A stretch of 17,416 bases of DNA from Candidatus Melainabacteria bacterium (GCA_003175915.1 PSRH01000099.1:1-17416); one strand, 5' to 3'. Shown: positions 1 to 7,468, numbered from the stretch's first letter. Numbers and translations: made by a program. Notes: generated by a model from the sequence alone, not told the origin.

Positions 1-1
1 G

Positions 2-118
2 CCCCAAGTTCGACTAAAGACTGTCCTCTTTTTCTCATCTCATTTACCTGACCTGACCAAAGAGATTGTCTCACAAGCCTTAAGCGGCCATCTTGAACAA
101 CTCGAATGGCGGTTTTAA
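2..118 (+). CDS. Possible C-terminal tail of a gene entering from the left
   Basis: Reading frame 2 is open from the window edge for 38 codons and ends in TAA at 116-118. The translation looks protein-like, with alternating hydrophobic and charged residues that would form an amphipathic helix near its end (including PDLTKEIVSQALSGHLEQL). Only 38 codons are visible, and an open run of that length is not rare by chance, so this could be non-coding. A minus-strand frame is also open over 1-137 but looks less like protein. I do not recognise the family. Confidence 0.25.
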   Translation, partial: PQVRLKTVLFFSSHLPDLTKEIVSQALSGHLEQLEWRF

Positions 119-467
119 TTTCTTCTCTCAGCTCTATTCATACCCTTACAGCCTGCTTTTGAACCCGCAGGCCAGTATCCAAAAGCGTCTCATCAAGGCC
201 TGACGATGGTTGTTTAAGCCATCTGAGCGCCTAAACTAAGGGAAACCCGAGCAATTTGCAAGGGTAGCCAATCGGTTAAAAGCTGGGGTCGAACCTTCCT
301 CATATTTGTGATAATAGTGACAAGCGATCCAAAGGGGTGGCAATTCAGCTTTCGCAACCCAAGATTGTAGTGTGCCCACGGACTGATTAAGATGTTACAA
401 AGAAACAGGGCGCCGCGATTTATCTGGCGAGAATCTCAGATCAAGACGCCTTAAAAGGTACAACCAC
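119..467. other. Gene-free region upstream of the DnaJ-type operon
   Basis: About 350 bp with no convincing gene. It should contain the promoter of the three-gene operon starting at 468. The best -10-like hexamer is GATAAT at 310-315, but there is no convincing -35 box at the right distance. A 20-codon open frame (ATG at 392, TAA at 452-454) sits just before the DnaJ-type gene without a clear ribosome binding site and is probably fortuitous. No CIRCE heat-shock operator is visible. Pieces around 255-300 resemble tRNA D- and T-arms on casual reading but do not fold into a tRNA. Confidence 0.5.
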
Positions 468-1412
468 TTGGCAGTAAAGTTCAAAGACTATTACGAAACG
501 CTCGGCGTACCGAGAACCGCTACGGATAAGGAGATCAAAGCTGCCTACCGTAAACTGGCGCGCCAGCATCATCCTGACGCTAATAAAGGCAACAAAGCCT
601 CGGAAGAACGTTTCAAGGAAATCGGTGAGGCCTATGAAGTTCTCAAAGACCCCCAGAAGCGAAAGCGCTATGACCAGCTAGGCGCCAACTACAAAGCCGG
701 GGCTGATTTCAGGCCTCCCCCGGATTTTGGCGGTTTCAATTTCGATTTTGACAATATTCGCGACCTTGGCGGCAAGGGCTCGCCCTTTTCCGACTTTTTT
801 GACATGCTCTTCGGACAAGGTGGTTTCACCACCCAGGGTCATCCCCAGACGGCCATGCCGGGTCAGGGCAGGAGCCGGCGCGGGTTGGACCAGGAGGCCG
901 ATATCGAATTATCAATAGAAGAGCTGTGCAAAGGCACAACCCGCACTCTTCAAATTACTGCCCCCAATGCTCAGACAAAGACCCTGGAAGTGAAAATTCC
1001 GCCTGGCGTGCGCGCTGGTTCCAAAATCAGGGTGAGCGGGGAAGGGGCACGCATGACCCCCAATGGTGCCGGCGGCGATCTTTACTTGAAAGTCAAGGTA
1101 AAGCCTCATTCCTATTTCACCGTCGAGGGCGACAACCTCATTTCTAGCTTGACCCTGACGCCACCGCAAGCCGTTGTCGGCGTTGAGACTACCGTCAATA
1201 CTCTGACTGGCTCAGTGAAAATTCGCGTCCCGGCCGGCTCACAAAATGGTCGGCTTTTGCGGCTGCGCGGCAGGGGCCTGCCTAAATTAAAAGGGGGAAC
1301 TAGCGGAGACCAGCTGGTTCGCATTAAAATTGCCATCCCGGTGAGCCCTTCCGAAAAAGAACTAAAGCTCTACCAGCAGTTGCTCGAGATCGAATCTGGA
1401 AAAACTTCCTAA
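468..1412 (+). CDS. DnaJ/CbpA-type co-chaperone lacking the zinc finger (class B Hsp40)
   Basis: This is an Hsp40 co-chaperone that would stimulate DnaK ATPase activity and deliver unfolded clients in the cytoplasm. The J domain covers residues about 7-72 with the essential HPD at 35-37. A Gly/Phe-rich linker follows (about 76-122, e.g. PPDFGGFNFDF), then the two C-terminal substrate-binding beta domains (about 139-215 and 220-295). The CxxCxGxG zinc-finger repeats of classical DnaJ are absent, so it belongs to the CbpA/class B type; 314 residues fits that class. The start is TTG at 468, preceded by AAAAGG at 453-458 with a 9-nt spacer. Its TAA directly abuts the ATG of the kdsB-like gene, implying co-transcription and translational coupling. 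The fold assignment is firm. Which DnaK it serves, and why it sits with envelope-sugar genes, is unknown. Confidence 0.93.
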   Translation: MAVKFKDYYETLGVPRTATDKEIKAAYRKLARQHHPDANKGNKASEERFKEIGEAYEVLKDPQKRKRYDQLGANYKAGADFRPPPDFGGFNFDFDNIRDLGGKGSPFSDFFDMLFGQGGFTTQGHPQTAMPGQGRSRRGLDQEADIELSIEELCKGTTRTLQITAPNAQTKTLEVKIPPGVRAGSKIRVSGEGARMTPNGAGGDLYLKVKVKPHSYFTVEGDNLISSLTLTPPQAVVGVETTVNTLTGSVKIRVPAGSQNGRLLRLRGRGLPKLKGGTSGDQLVRIKIAIPVSPSEKELKLYQQLLEIESGKTS

Positions 1413-2210
1413 ATGGAAGCAGTAATAGTCATTCCCGCTCGCTACGGTTCAAGCCGCTTCCCAGGCAAGCCCCTGGCTATGATTCTGGGCAAGAGTCTTT
1501 TGGAAAGAACCTGGCGCATTGCCAAAGCGGTTAAAGGCATAGATGAAGTCTACGTCGCTACGGAAGACGAACGCATCGTCGAGCATGCCACTTCATTTGG
1601 TGCCAAGACGCAGATCACGTCCAGCGCTTGCACAAATGGCACCGAACGAATTCTTGACGCTCTCAAGCGGCTTGCCCTCAAACCACAGATCATTATCAAC
1701 CTGCAGGGCGATGCCGTCCTCACACCACCTCATTCAATCGCAGCCCTGCTCGAAACCCTTAAGAAAAAAAGAGAAGTAGGCTTGGCTACGCTGGCTGTCA
1801 GATTGAACGAAGAACAGTACGAAGAGTTGCGTCTTCAGAAGTCTAAAGGAGGTGCTGGTGGTACGCTTGTCACCTTCGACCGAAGCGGCAAAGCCTTGTA
1901 TTTTTCTAAGTCAATCATTCCTTACGTGCGCAATCGCAGCAACGGCAAAGGGCAGGCGACGCTGCCGGTCTTCCGCCACATAGGACTCTACGCCTATCGC
2001 TACGAAGTGCTGGAGCGCTATGTTCAACTTGAGCCTACACCTCTGGAAATGACGGAAGGGCTCGAACAGTTACGAGCGCTGGAAAATGGTATCCCGGTGC
2101 AAGTAGTGGAAGTGGACTATCAAGGACGCACGCACTGGTCAGTGGATAGCCCGGAGGACGCTAAGATGGCAGAACAAATAATTTTACGCGAGGGCGAGCT
2201 CCTCGTTTAG
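1413..2210 (+). CDS. kdsB: KdsB-like CMP-Kdo synthetase (3-deoxy-manno-octulosonate cytidylyltransferase), variant motif form
   Basis: It is predicted to activate Kdo, or a related acid sugar, by transfer of CMP from CTP, the step before incorporation into lipopolysaccharide or capsule; cytoplasmic. The N-terminal nucleotide-binding signature is clear (IPARYGSSRFPGKPL, residues 7-21). The metal-binding Asp is D100 in NLQGD, and the late acidic motif DSPED lies near residues 245-250. Length (265 aa) is close to the usual 245-260. Two motifs depart from textbook KdsB: the usual HxSGTDR is CTNGTER (73-79), and QGDEP is QGDAV (98-102). I associate this form with a distinct subgroup of cytidylyltransferases, so the exact sugar is uncertain. 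The start immediately follows the upstream stop, and the phosphatase-fold gene begins 4 bp after its own stop. The fold is certain; Kdo specificity is likely but not proven. Confidence 0.87.
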   Translation: MEAVIVIPARYGSSRFPGKPLAMILGKSLLERTWRIAKAVKGIDEVYVATEDERIVEHATSFGAKTQITSSACTNGTERILDALKRLALKPQIIINLQGDAVLTPPHSIAALLETLKKKREVGLATLAVRLNEEQYEELRLQKSKGGAGGTLVTFDRSGKALYFSKSIIPYVRNRSNGKGQATLPVFRHIGLYAYRYEVLERYVQLEPTPLEMTEGLEQLRALENGIPVQVVEVDYQGRTHWSVDSPEDAKMAEQIILREGELLV

Positions 2211-2214
2211 ATTA

Positions 2215-2886
2215 ATGCGAAAGCTGATTCTTTCCAGGCACGGCAATACTTTTGGACCGAACGATCGGATCGTTTGGGTGGGAGCAAAGAATGATCTGCC
2301 TCTTGTCGAAACCGGCATCGCCCAGGCCCAAAAATTAGCTAGCGCCCTGCTTGCCAATGGTATCACCCTTGATGCCATATACTGCGGCCCATTGAGGCGT
2401 ACGAAAGAATATGCGGATATCGTCAGGCAGTCAGTCAATCCGAGCATAAGGGTGATCGTTGATGAACGCTTGAACGAACTTGATTACGGCGAATGGAGCG
2501 GCTTGAACGATCAAGAAATAATCCAGAAGTTTGGCGCCGAAGATCTGGAAAATTGGAACGACCAGGGTTTGTGGCCGCCTAAAGGGAGCTGGGGCGGTTC
2601 AGACAGCGAAATTTTCCAAGAGGTAGAAGCCTTTACCGCCGAGGTAAGCCAACGCCACAAGGAAGAAACGACGATTCTTGCTGTAACCAGCAACGGCCGC
2701 TTGCGATATTTCTTGCGCCTTTTCCCCGAAACATTTGCCGATTACCGCCAGAAAAAAATGCTCAAGGTAGGAACTGGCAAGATTTGCTTGTTGGCCAGGC
2801 AGGGTTCCGCATTGATGCCGCTTTGCTGGAACGCCGAACCGCATAGCGCCCTGGCTCTTACGACCGGTTTGCCGATAAAGAATTGA
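2215..2886 (+). CDS. Histidine phosphatase superfamily protein with atypical second motif
   Basis: This is a phosphoglycerate-mutase-fold (branch 1 histidine phosphatase) protein of 223 residues. The nucleophile motif RHGNT is at residues 8-12 with the catalytic His at 9, and the acid-side region is recognisable as ERLNELDYGEWSG. Normally a second catalytic His lies in a VxHGG-like motif. Here the matching segment reads VTSNGRLR, so that His is replaced by Ser/Asn. This form looks like an established subgroup rather than a damaged gene, since the frame is intact and otherwise well conserved. It starts 4 bp after the kdsB-like stop, third in the operon, so a role in the same sugar pathway (for example dephosphorylating the 8-phosphate precursor in place of KdsC) is attractive but is inference. 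Its end overlaps the convergent TPR gene by 29 bp. Confidence 0.85.
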   Translation: MRKLILSRHGNTFGPNDRIVWVGAKNDLPLVETGIAQAQKLASALLANGITLDAIYCGPLRRTKEYADIVRQSVNPSIRVIVDERLNELDYGEWSGLNDQEIIQKFGAEDLENWNDQGLWPPKGSWGGSDSEIFQEVEAFTAEVSQRHKEETTILAVTSNGRLRYFLRLFPETFADYRQKKMLKVGTGKICLLARQGSALMPLCWNAEPHSALALTTGLPIKN

Positions 2887-3838
2887 CTGCCTTTTTGAAA
2901 GCCCTTAAGGCGGCATCCTTATCGTCGAGCTTGAGATTAGCCTCGGAAAGCACCATGTAGAGTTCCGGATTGTGACTGTCCACTTTGAGCGCGTCCGTGG
3001 CTACTTCTTTTGCCTCTTGTTCTTTGCCTAAATAAAGCAAGAGTTGAGCATGAGTAATGCGCGGCCCGACGCGCTTTGGTTTCGTTGCTACTTCTACACG
3101 CATGCCGCCAATCGCTTTTCTGGCTGAATTGCCGTTATTGGCAAGCAGGGCTTTGACTGTGAGCGCATAACTTGAATCTTCTTTATTTACGGAGCAAGCG
3201 TTCACAAAGTCCTGGAAGCCTTCCGTTAGTTTGCCCGATGCAGCCTTAGCTAAGGCATAGTCCTTCTTGACCAGATTGTAGTTAGGATTCAGACTGAGAG
3301 CGAGTTTGTATTCTTCAACAGCCAATTGAGGCTTGCCTGTATACATGTAGATATTGGCCAATTCAAAATGCGGCTCGATCTGCTTGGGAAAATTTTTGCC
3401 CATGGCTAGGTACTGATCGACCGCCTCGTTGGTGCGCCCAGTACTGGCAAGCCGACGGGCGTAATTGAGCAGGACATAACAGCTTTGCGGCGCCATGTCT
3501 ACGCTCTTGCGCAAGAGCTGAAAGCCCTTTTCTTTATCGCCATATTGAGAAAGAACATTGCCGGCACAAATTATCGTGCGCAGATCGCCTGGCCGATCGC
3601 TTACTTCTCGATTTGCCTCGCTGATTGCGTCGTCGATGTTGCCCTGGGCCAAAAGCCTGCTAGGCTCCATGCTGTCGACGTCAATGAGAATTTGGGCAGA
3701 GTTGATTAAAAGATCAGGGTGAGCAGTACGGTGCAAGACTATGGCGAAGACGAAAAGGCAGATTACAGCAATGATCGCCTGAGGAGTAGAGAGACCCGTG
3801 AGCACTGAGTCCTTCACGTTGTTCATTGAATTCGTCAC
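2858..3838 (-). CDS. Membrane-anchored TPR protein
   Basis: A 326-residue protein with one N-terminal membrane segment (about residues 19-37, PQAIIAVICLFVFAIVLHR). It is followed by tandem tetratricopeptide repeats from about 57 to 187 (e.g. GKPQLAVEEYKLALSLNPNY) and again from about 258 to 320. TPRs are protein-binding scaffolds; the partner cannot be read from the sequence. The orientation is probably repeats outside the inner membrane, which is inferred. The start is GTG at 3838, with the purine-rich stretch GGGGAGGGAAGG about 10 nt upstream; an in-frame ATG four codons in is an alternative. It lies 39 bp after the holB stop on the same strand and is likely co-transcribed with it, though no functional link is evident. 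Its 3' end overlaps the opposite-strand phosphatase-fold gene by 29 bp, leaving no room for a separate terminator. Confidence 0.85.
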   Translation of the reverse strand: MTNSMNNVKDSVLTGLSTPQAIIAVICLFVFAIVLHRTAHPDLLINSAQILIDVDSMEPSRLLAQGNIDDAISEANREVSDRPGDLRTIICAGNVLSQYGDKEKGFQLLRKSVDMAPQSCYVLLNYARRLASTGRTNEAVDQYLAMGKNFPKQIEPHFELANIYMYTGKPQLAVEEYKLALSLNPNYNLVKKDYALAKAASGKLTEGFQDFVNACSVNKEDSSYALTVKALLANNGNSARKAIGGMRVEVATKPKRVGPRITHAQLLLYLGKEQEAKEVATDALKVDSHNPELYMVLSEANLKLDDKDAALRAFKKAVNSLSANRS

Positions 3839-3877
3839 CGGATACCATCCTTCCCTCCCCTAGTCCTATTACTATTA

Positions 3878-4840
3878 TTAGCATTTCAGTTCAGTTCGTA
3901 ACCGGCTCCAGGAAAAAGCGAGGGTCTCAAGGACAGGTTTGCGCGAAACAAACTGGCGGTTGTGAATCTTGGCCATCTCGCTCAGGCGCAGTAATTCGCC
4001 CGCGTAGCGAGTCAGGTCAGGCGAGGATGTTATTAGATTACTTAGATCATTAATTTCACTGGCCACGAGAAAATCGATCAATTCGTCAAAGTTCAGCTCT
4101 TCATCTTCGAGAAGCTCTTGTAGTTTTTCAGCCAGGGCAATGCTTTTTAACAGCCCCTTTTTTCGATGAGGATCGCGAGTTTCTTCAAGTAATTGACGAA
4201 TCTCTAAAAATTTGGCGATTTTCAGAGGCTCGCTAGGGTTAACACCGCTAGAGAGCGACCAGATGCCCTCCTCAATCAGCGATGAACCGACAATAGCGAG
4301 CAATTGACAGCGGCTGACCACCGTGGGCAAGACATCTTCTTTGCTCAAAGCAAAAAAGATGAGCAGTATACCGGGATGGGGTTCCTCTATCGTCTTAAGA
4401 AGAGCGTTGGCAGCCGGTCGATGAAAAAATTCCTGGCTGGCATCTTCGACTACGATGACCCGGTAATAGTTTGATGATTTAGCCAGCTCCTCGGTTAGCT
4501 CTCTGGCTTTCTCGACAGCGACCTTGCCGCTTTTGCTACCCTCGCCGCTCAGTACCTTGAGGGCTTGCGGGTGTTCATCCTTGTCGATCCAGCGACAATT
4601 GACACACCAGCTCACTGTGTCTGACCCAAGCTCGACCCGGCAAGAGCGAAGGCTAGGATCAGCTGTCCTTTCACAATTGAGATGGCTGGCCAGCTGCTTA
4701 ACCAACTGCCACTTGACAGCTGCGCCTCGACCAGTAAACAAATAGGCCGGCAATAACCGCCCCTTCTGCCAGGCCGCGCTTAATAACTGGGTGGCAGTAG
4801 CCTGGCTGGCTGCCAATTGGGGAGAAAAGATGTTTGGCAA
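3878..4840 (-). CDS. holB: DNA polymerase III subunit delta-prime (clamp loader)
   Basis: This is the delta-prime subunit of the replicative clamp loader, which with gamma/tau and delta loads the beta sliding clamp at primed sites. The N-terminal AAA+ domain covers residues about 25-200. The P-loop is degenerate (FTGRGAAVKW, no GKT/S), as expected for this non-ATPase member. Four zinc-type cysteines are present (C56, C67, C79, C82) but more widely spaced than in E. coli delta-prime. The sensor/arginine-finger motif VVSRCQLL and the preceding NALLKTIEEP helix are diagnostic. The C-terminal helical collar domain is poorly conserved. Length of 320 is typical. The start is TTG at 4840; an in-frame stop lies three codons upstream, so no longer form exists. 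The ribosome site is weak (GGGG about 9 nt upstream). It heads a two-gene unit with the TPR gene. Confidence 0.9.
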   Translation of the reverse strand: MPNIFSPQLAASQATATQLLSAAWQKGRLLPAYLFTGRGAAVKWQLVKQLASHLNCERTADPSLRSCRVELGSDTVSWCVNCRWIDKDEHPQALKVLSGEGSKSGKVAVEKARELTEELAKSSNYYRVIVVEDASQEFFHRPAANALLKTIEEPHPGILLIFFALSKEDVLPTVVSRCQLLAIVGSSLIEEGIWSLSSGVNPSEPLKIAKFLEIRQLLEETRDPHRKKGLLKSIALAEKLQELLEDEELNFDELIDFLVASEINDLSNLITSSPDLTRYAGELLRLSEMAKIHNRQFVSRKPVLETLAFSWSRLRTELKC

Positions 4841-4980
4841 GATTAACTACCCCGGGATGCGCCCAGTCGGAACAAGATCAACGAACATCATTGTACGAGG
4901 TTGGTGCTCAAAGGCTCAGGCAGCTGCTTTTTGATCCGTAATGGCTATATCTTGTATATGAGAAGGAAAATGCCGGCAAT

Positions 4981-5009
4981 TTGACAGCCCTTGGCGAGTA
5001 CCCTAGACT
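4981..5009 (+). promoter_or_regulatory. Candidate sigma-70-type promoter of purA
   Basis: A perfect -35 TTGACA (4981-4986) is separated by exactly 17 nt from a -10-like TAGACT (5004-5009, 4 of 6 consensus). Transcription would start near 5016, about 128 nt before the purA start codon. The exact -35 and ideal spacing make this the best promoter in the window. It is prediction only. Confidence 0.55.
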
Positions 5010-5056
5010 GTTTCGGTTCTGCTAGATTAAAGCAAGAGTATATAAGGCAGTAAAAC

Positions 5057-5078
5057 GCGGGCAAAAGCGCGTGCCCGC
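5057..5078 (+). promoter_or_regulatory. Leader hairpin in the purA 5' untranslated region
   Basis: GCGGGC (5057-5062) pairs with GCCCGC (5073-5078) around a 10-nt loop, a G+C-rich 6-bp stem inside the predicted purA leader. No U-run follows, so it is not an intrinsic terminator. It may stabilise the message or be part of a larger leader structure. Its significance is unproven. Confidence 0.35.
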
Positions 5079-5144
5079 AAGTCAATACGGGCCTGCTCAA
5101 AAGGTGACTGGCAGAGTACTTAGCAATGAGGAGATTCAGGTAGC

Positions 5145-6476
5145 TTGGCAAATGTAGTAGTAGTAGGGGCACAGTTCGGAGACGAGGGCAAAGCCAAAGT
5201 CACCGACTTGTTGGCAAAAAATGCGGATGTGGTTGTGCGGTATCAGGGCGGCTGCAATGCTGGTCATACCGTGGTTGTCGACGGCAATACCTACAAGTTT
5301 CAACTGATACCTTCTGGAATCCTCTACAAGGGCACGGTCTGCATTCTCGGACCAGGAATGGTGATCGATCCCAAACAGTTTTTAGAAGAGCTGAAGAATT
5401 TGAAGGCACGCGGACTCGACGCAAGCGGCTTGAGAATGTCGGCTGGCGCCCATGTGACGATGCCATACCATCTGGCAATCGATAGCGCCGAGGAAACAAG
5501 CAGGGGTGAATTCAAAATCGGTACGACCAAGCGCGGTATTGGTCCCACCTATGCAGACAAATGCGCGCGCACCGGCATTCGAGTCGAAGATTTGCTTGAC
5601 AGAAAGGTCCTCAAAGCAAAGCTTGATTGGTTGGTACCAAACAAAAATGTCGTGCTGGAACGCTTATACAATCTGCCACCATTTAAGGCGTCAGAAATAC
5701 TAGAGGAATATTCTGAATACGCGAAGCAGCTTGCCCAGTACGTCTGTGATACCTCGGCGATCATTTTCCAATCGGTGCAAGAGCGCAAGAATATTCTCTT
5801 TGAAGGAGCTCAAGGTACGCTACTCGATCTTGACCACGGCAGCTATCCCTACGTAACCAGCTCCAGCCCCTCCGCTGGTGGTGCTTGTACGGGCGCTGGC
5901 ATCGGGCCGACGATCATTGATCGCGTCATCGGTGTTTCCAAAGCTTACATGACCAGGGTAGGTGAGGGTCCATTTCCAACTGAACAGACTGGCGAAGCGG
6001 GAGAAAAATTACGACAGACCGGCAAGGCCTGGGCGGAGGTAGGAGTGGTAACCGGCCGTCCGCGACGTTGCGGCTGGTTCGATTGCGTCCTGGCCCGTTA
6101 CGCAGTCCGGGTCAACGGCCTCGATTGCCTGGCCATCACCAAACTCGACGTGTTGGACGAATTCGATGAAATCAAGGTTTGCGTTGCCTATCGCAATTTG
6201 GAAACCGGCGAGACTCACAATGAATTGCCGAGTATAGGCAGTTCCTTTTCGAAAATGGAAGCGATCTACAAGAGCTTCCCGGGCTGGAAGAAATCCACCA
6301 GTTCCTGCCGCAGTTCCAAAGAATTACCGAAAGAGGCGCAGAACTACTTGAACTTCCTGGCCGACGATCTCAATTGTCCGATTGCTATCGTTAGCGTCGG
6401 CCCGAAGCGCGATCAAACGATCATCATCGAAGATCCTATCCACGGTCCGAAGCGGGTGTTAACACGCGCCGGCTAA
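5145..6476 (+). CDS. purA: Adenylosuccinate synthetase
   Basis: It catalyses GTP-dependent condensation of IMP with aspartate to adenylosuccinate, the first committed step to AMP; a cytoplasmic homodimer. The catalytic Asp13 lies in FGDEGK, and the catalytic His41 in NAGHT. The IMP-binding segment GTKRGIGPTYADK is at about 125-138, the aspartate/GTP loop VGEGPFPTE at about 270, GRPRRCGWFD at about 303-312, the guanine-recognition TKLD, and the C-terminal GPKRDQTI. Length of 443 is normal (E. coli 432). The N-terminal wording (VVVRYQGG, VVVDGNTYKFQLIPSGIL) resembles cyanobacterial PurA. Oddities are GDEGKAK in place of GDEGKGK, QF for QW, and GGCNAGHT for GGHNAGHT. The start is TTG at 5145, with GAGGAG at 5128-5133 (11-nt spacer). 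The gene is monocistronic and ends 2 bp from the convergent TPR gene. Confidence 0.96.
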   Translation: MANVVVVGAQFGDEGKAKVTDLLAKNADVVVRYQGGCNAGHTVVVDGNTYKFQLIPSGILYKGTVCILGPGMVIDPKQFLEELKNLKARGLDASGLRMSAGAHVTMPYHLAIDSAEETSRGEFKIGTTKRGIGPTYADKCARTGIRVEDLLDRKVLKAKLDWLVPNKNVVLERLYNLPPFKASEILEEYSEYAKQLAQYVCDTSAIIFQSVQERKNILFEGAQGTLLDLDHGSYPYVTSSSPSAGGACTGAGIGPTIIDRVIGVSKAYMTRVGEGPFPTEQTGEAGEKLRQTGKAWAEVGVVTGRPRRCGWFDCVLARYAVRVNGLDCLAITKLDVLDEFDEIKVCVAYRNLETGETHNELPSIGSSFSKMEAIYKSFPGWKKSTSSCRSSKELPKEAQNYLNFLADDLNCPIAIVSVGPKRDQTIIIEDPIHGPKRVLTRAG

Positions 6477-6478
6477 GT

Positions 6479-7468
6479 TTATAGGCGCCCGCGAGAAGGG
6501 CTGAGCAATCCATCTTTGAGCTGCCTAAGAGTATTCCAGAATTCCAGCTTCATTTGCCCGGCTATGTCGTTCTGGTTCGCTTTACAGCGGGTCAGTCCGG
6601 TGATTGCCGCAACATAGTCGGGATCAATGGCGAGAATCTTTTCGTATTGTTTGCTGGCATTATCGAAATCGTAGAAGTAGAACTCGAGAAGTTCACCAAA
6701 TCGATTGAGACCTTCCACCGAACGCGGCTTCAGATCCAGAAATCGCTCCAAGGCTCGCTTGGCGGCTCGATAGTCTTCCATCTTTTGGATCGGGTCTCGG
6801 CTTTCCTTTCCCAGGGATATGTACAGGTCGGCTCGATCCAAGAGCCACTTGGTCTGCGCCGGCTTTAACCTGATGGCATTATCCAGGCACTGTTTGGCCA
6901 AGGCCAATTGCCTGCGCTTACTGGTCAATTTGTAAGCCAGATAATTCAAATCAGCATCACTGGCATCCTTTCCGCCAGCCAACACGTTGGCCAGTTGCTG
7001 CCCCGCTTCATCCAGTTTGCCTTCATTCAGTAAGGCAGATACCAGAACAATGCGTGCTTCTTTGGAAGTCGCCTCTATAGCAATGGCTTTGCGAGCGTAT
7101 TCCAATGCTTGTCTGTCATCCAGGTTGGCAAGACAAATTTGGGCGACAGCAACGAATGGTTCGCTGGCACGACAGCCCAGAGCAATTGCCCTCTTGTATT
7201 CCTGAAGAGCCAGGTTTGGCAGTCCGATGGTTTTATAAAAACGAGCAGCCGATAAACAGACATCAATATCTTGGGGATATTTCTTAAGCAAGTCCTTCAA
7301 TTCTTCCCGCGCCCCGGAGAAGGCTCCTTGCCGGGTGAGATCATCGATGTGCTTGAGCGCCGAGGAGCGATCAGACAATTGAGCATTAAGGTTGGGAGAA
7401 GCATGTGAGCCAACTGTTGCTAAGCACAAGATGAGAGGTATTAAGTTCGCTCGTGAGATAACTGCCAT
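6479..7468 (-). CDS. Exported TPR-repeat protein
   Basis: A 329-residue protein with an N-terminal Sec-type signal peptide (hydrophobic residues about 8-20, probable cleavage after SHA at 21-23). It is followed by tetratricopeptide-type repeats over most of its length (about 38-300, e.g. GLPNLALQEYKRAIALG and DNASKQYEKILAIDPDYVAAI). It is predicted to sit in the periplasm or at the outer surface as a protein-protein scaffold; no catalytic motif is seen. The start is ATG at 7468, with a poor ribosome site. It converges on purA with only 2 bp between stop codons. It differs from the TPR protein at 2858-3838 in having a cleavable-looking signal rather than a membrane anchor, and the two do not look like recent duplicates. 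The partner is unknown. Confidence 0.85.
   Translation of the reverse strand: MAVISRANLIPLILCLATVGSHASPNLNAQLSDRSSALKHIDDLTRQGAFSGAREELKDLLKKYPQDIDVCLSAARFYKTIGLPNLALQEYKRAIALGCRASEPFVAVAQICLANLDDRQALEYARKAIAIEATSKEARIVLVSALLNEGKLDEAGQQLANVLAGGKDASDADLNYLAYKLTSKRRQLALAKQCLDNAIRLKPAQTKWLLDRADLYISLGKESRDPIQKMEDYRAAKRALERFLDLKPRSVEGLNRFGELLEFYFYDFDNASKQYEKILAIDPDYVAAITGLTRCKANQNDIAGQMKLEFWNTLRQLKDGLLSPSRGRL

Larger units (their letters stand above)
4841..5144. other. Divergent regulatory region between holB and purA
   Basis: A 304-bp gene-free stretch serving both directions. On the plus strand it holds the purA promoter and a leader of about 128 nt (listed separately). On the minus strand a candidate -10 (TACAAT, plus-strand 4890-4895) with a poor -35 (CTGAGC) at 18-nt spacing could drive holB; this is weak. 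A 75-codon minus-strand open frame (5172-4945) overlaps the purA start and lacks a convincing ribosome site; I treat it as chance. No known riboswitch consensus was recognised. Confidence 0.5.

Noticed and set aside
245..300. tRNA-like fragments (AATCGGTTAAAAGC and GGTCGAACC)
   Set aside because: The pieces resemble D- and T-arms, but there is no room for an anticodon arm between them and the T-stem does not pair on either strand, so no cloverleaf forms.
392..454. 20-codon open frame just before the DnaJ-type gene
   Set aside because: There is no clear ribosome binding site, no run of regulatory codons and no attenuator-like hairpin with a U-tract; probably chance.
912..1336. Overlapping open frames inside the DnaJ-type gene (both strands)
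   Set aside because: They lie wholly within a well-supported coding region and show no recognisable domains or ribosome sites; shadows of the real gene.
4945..5172. 75-codon minus-strand open frame upstream of purA
   Set aside because: It overlaps the purA start and promoter, has low-complexity Leu/Ser composition, and has no convincing ribosome site.
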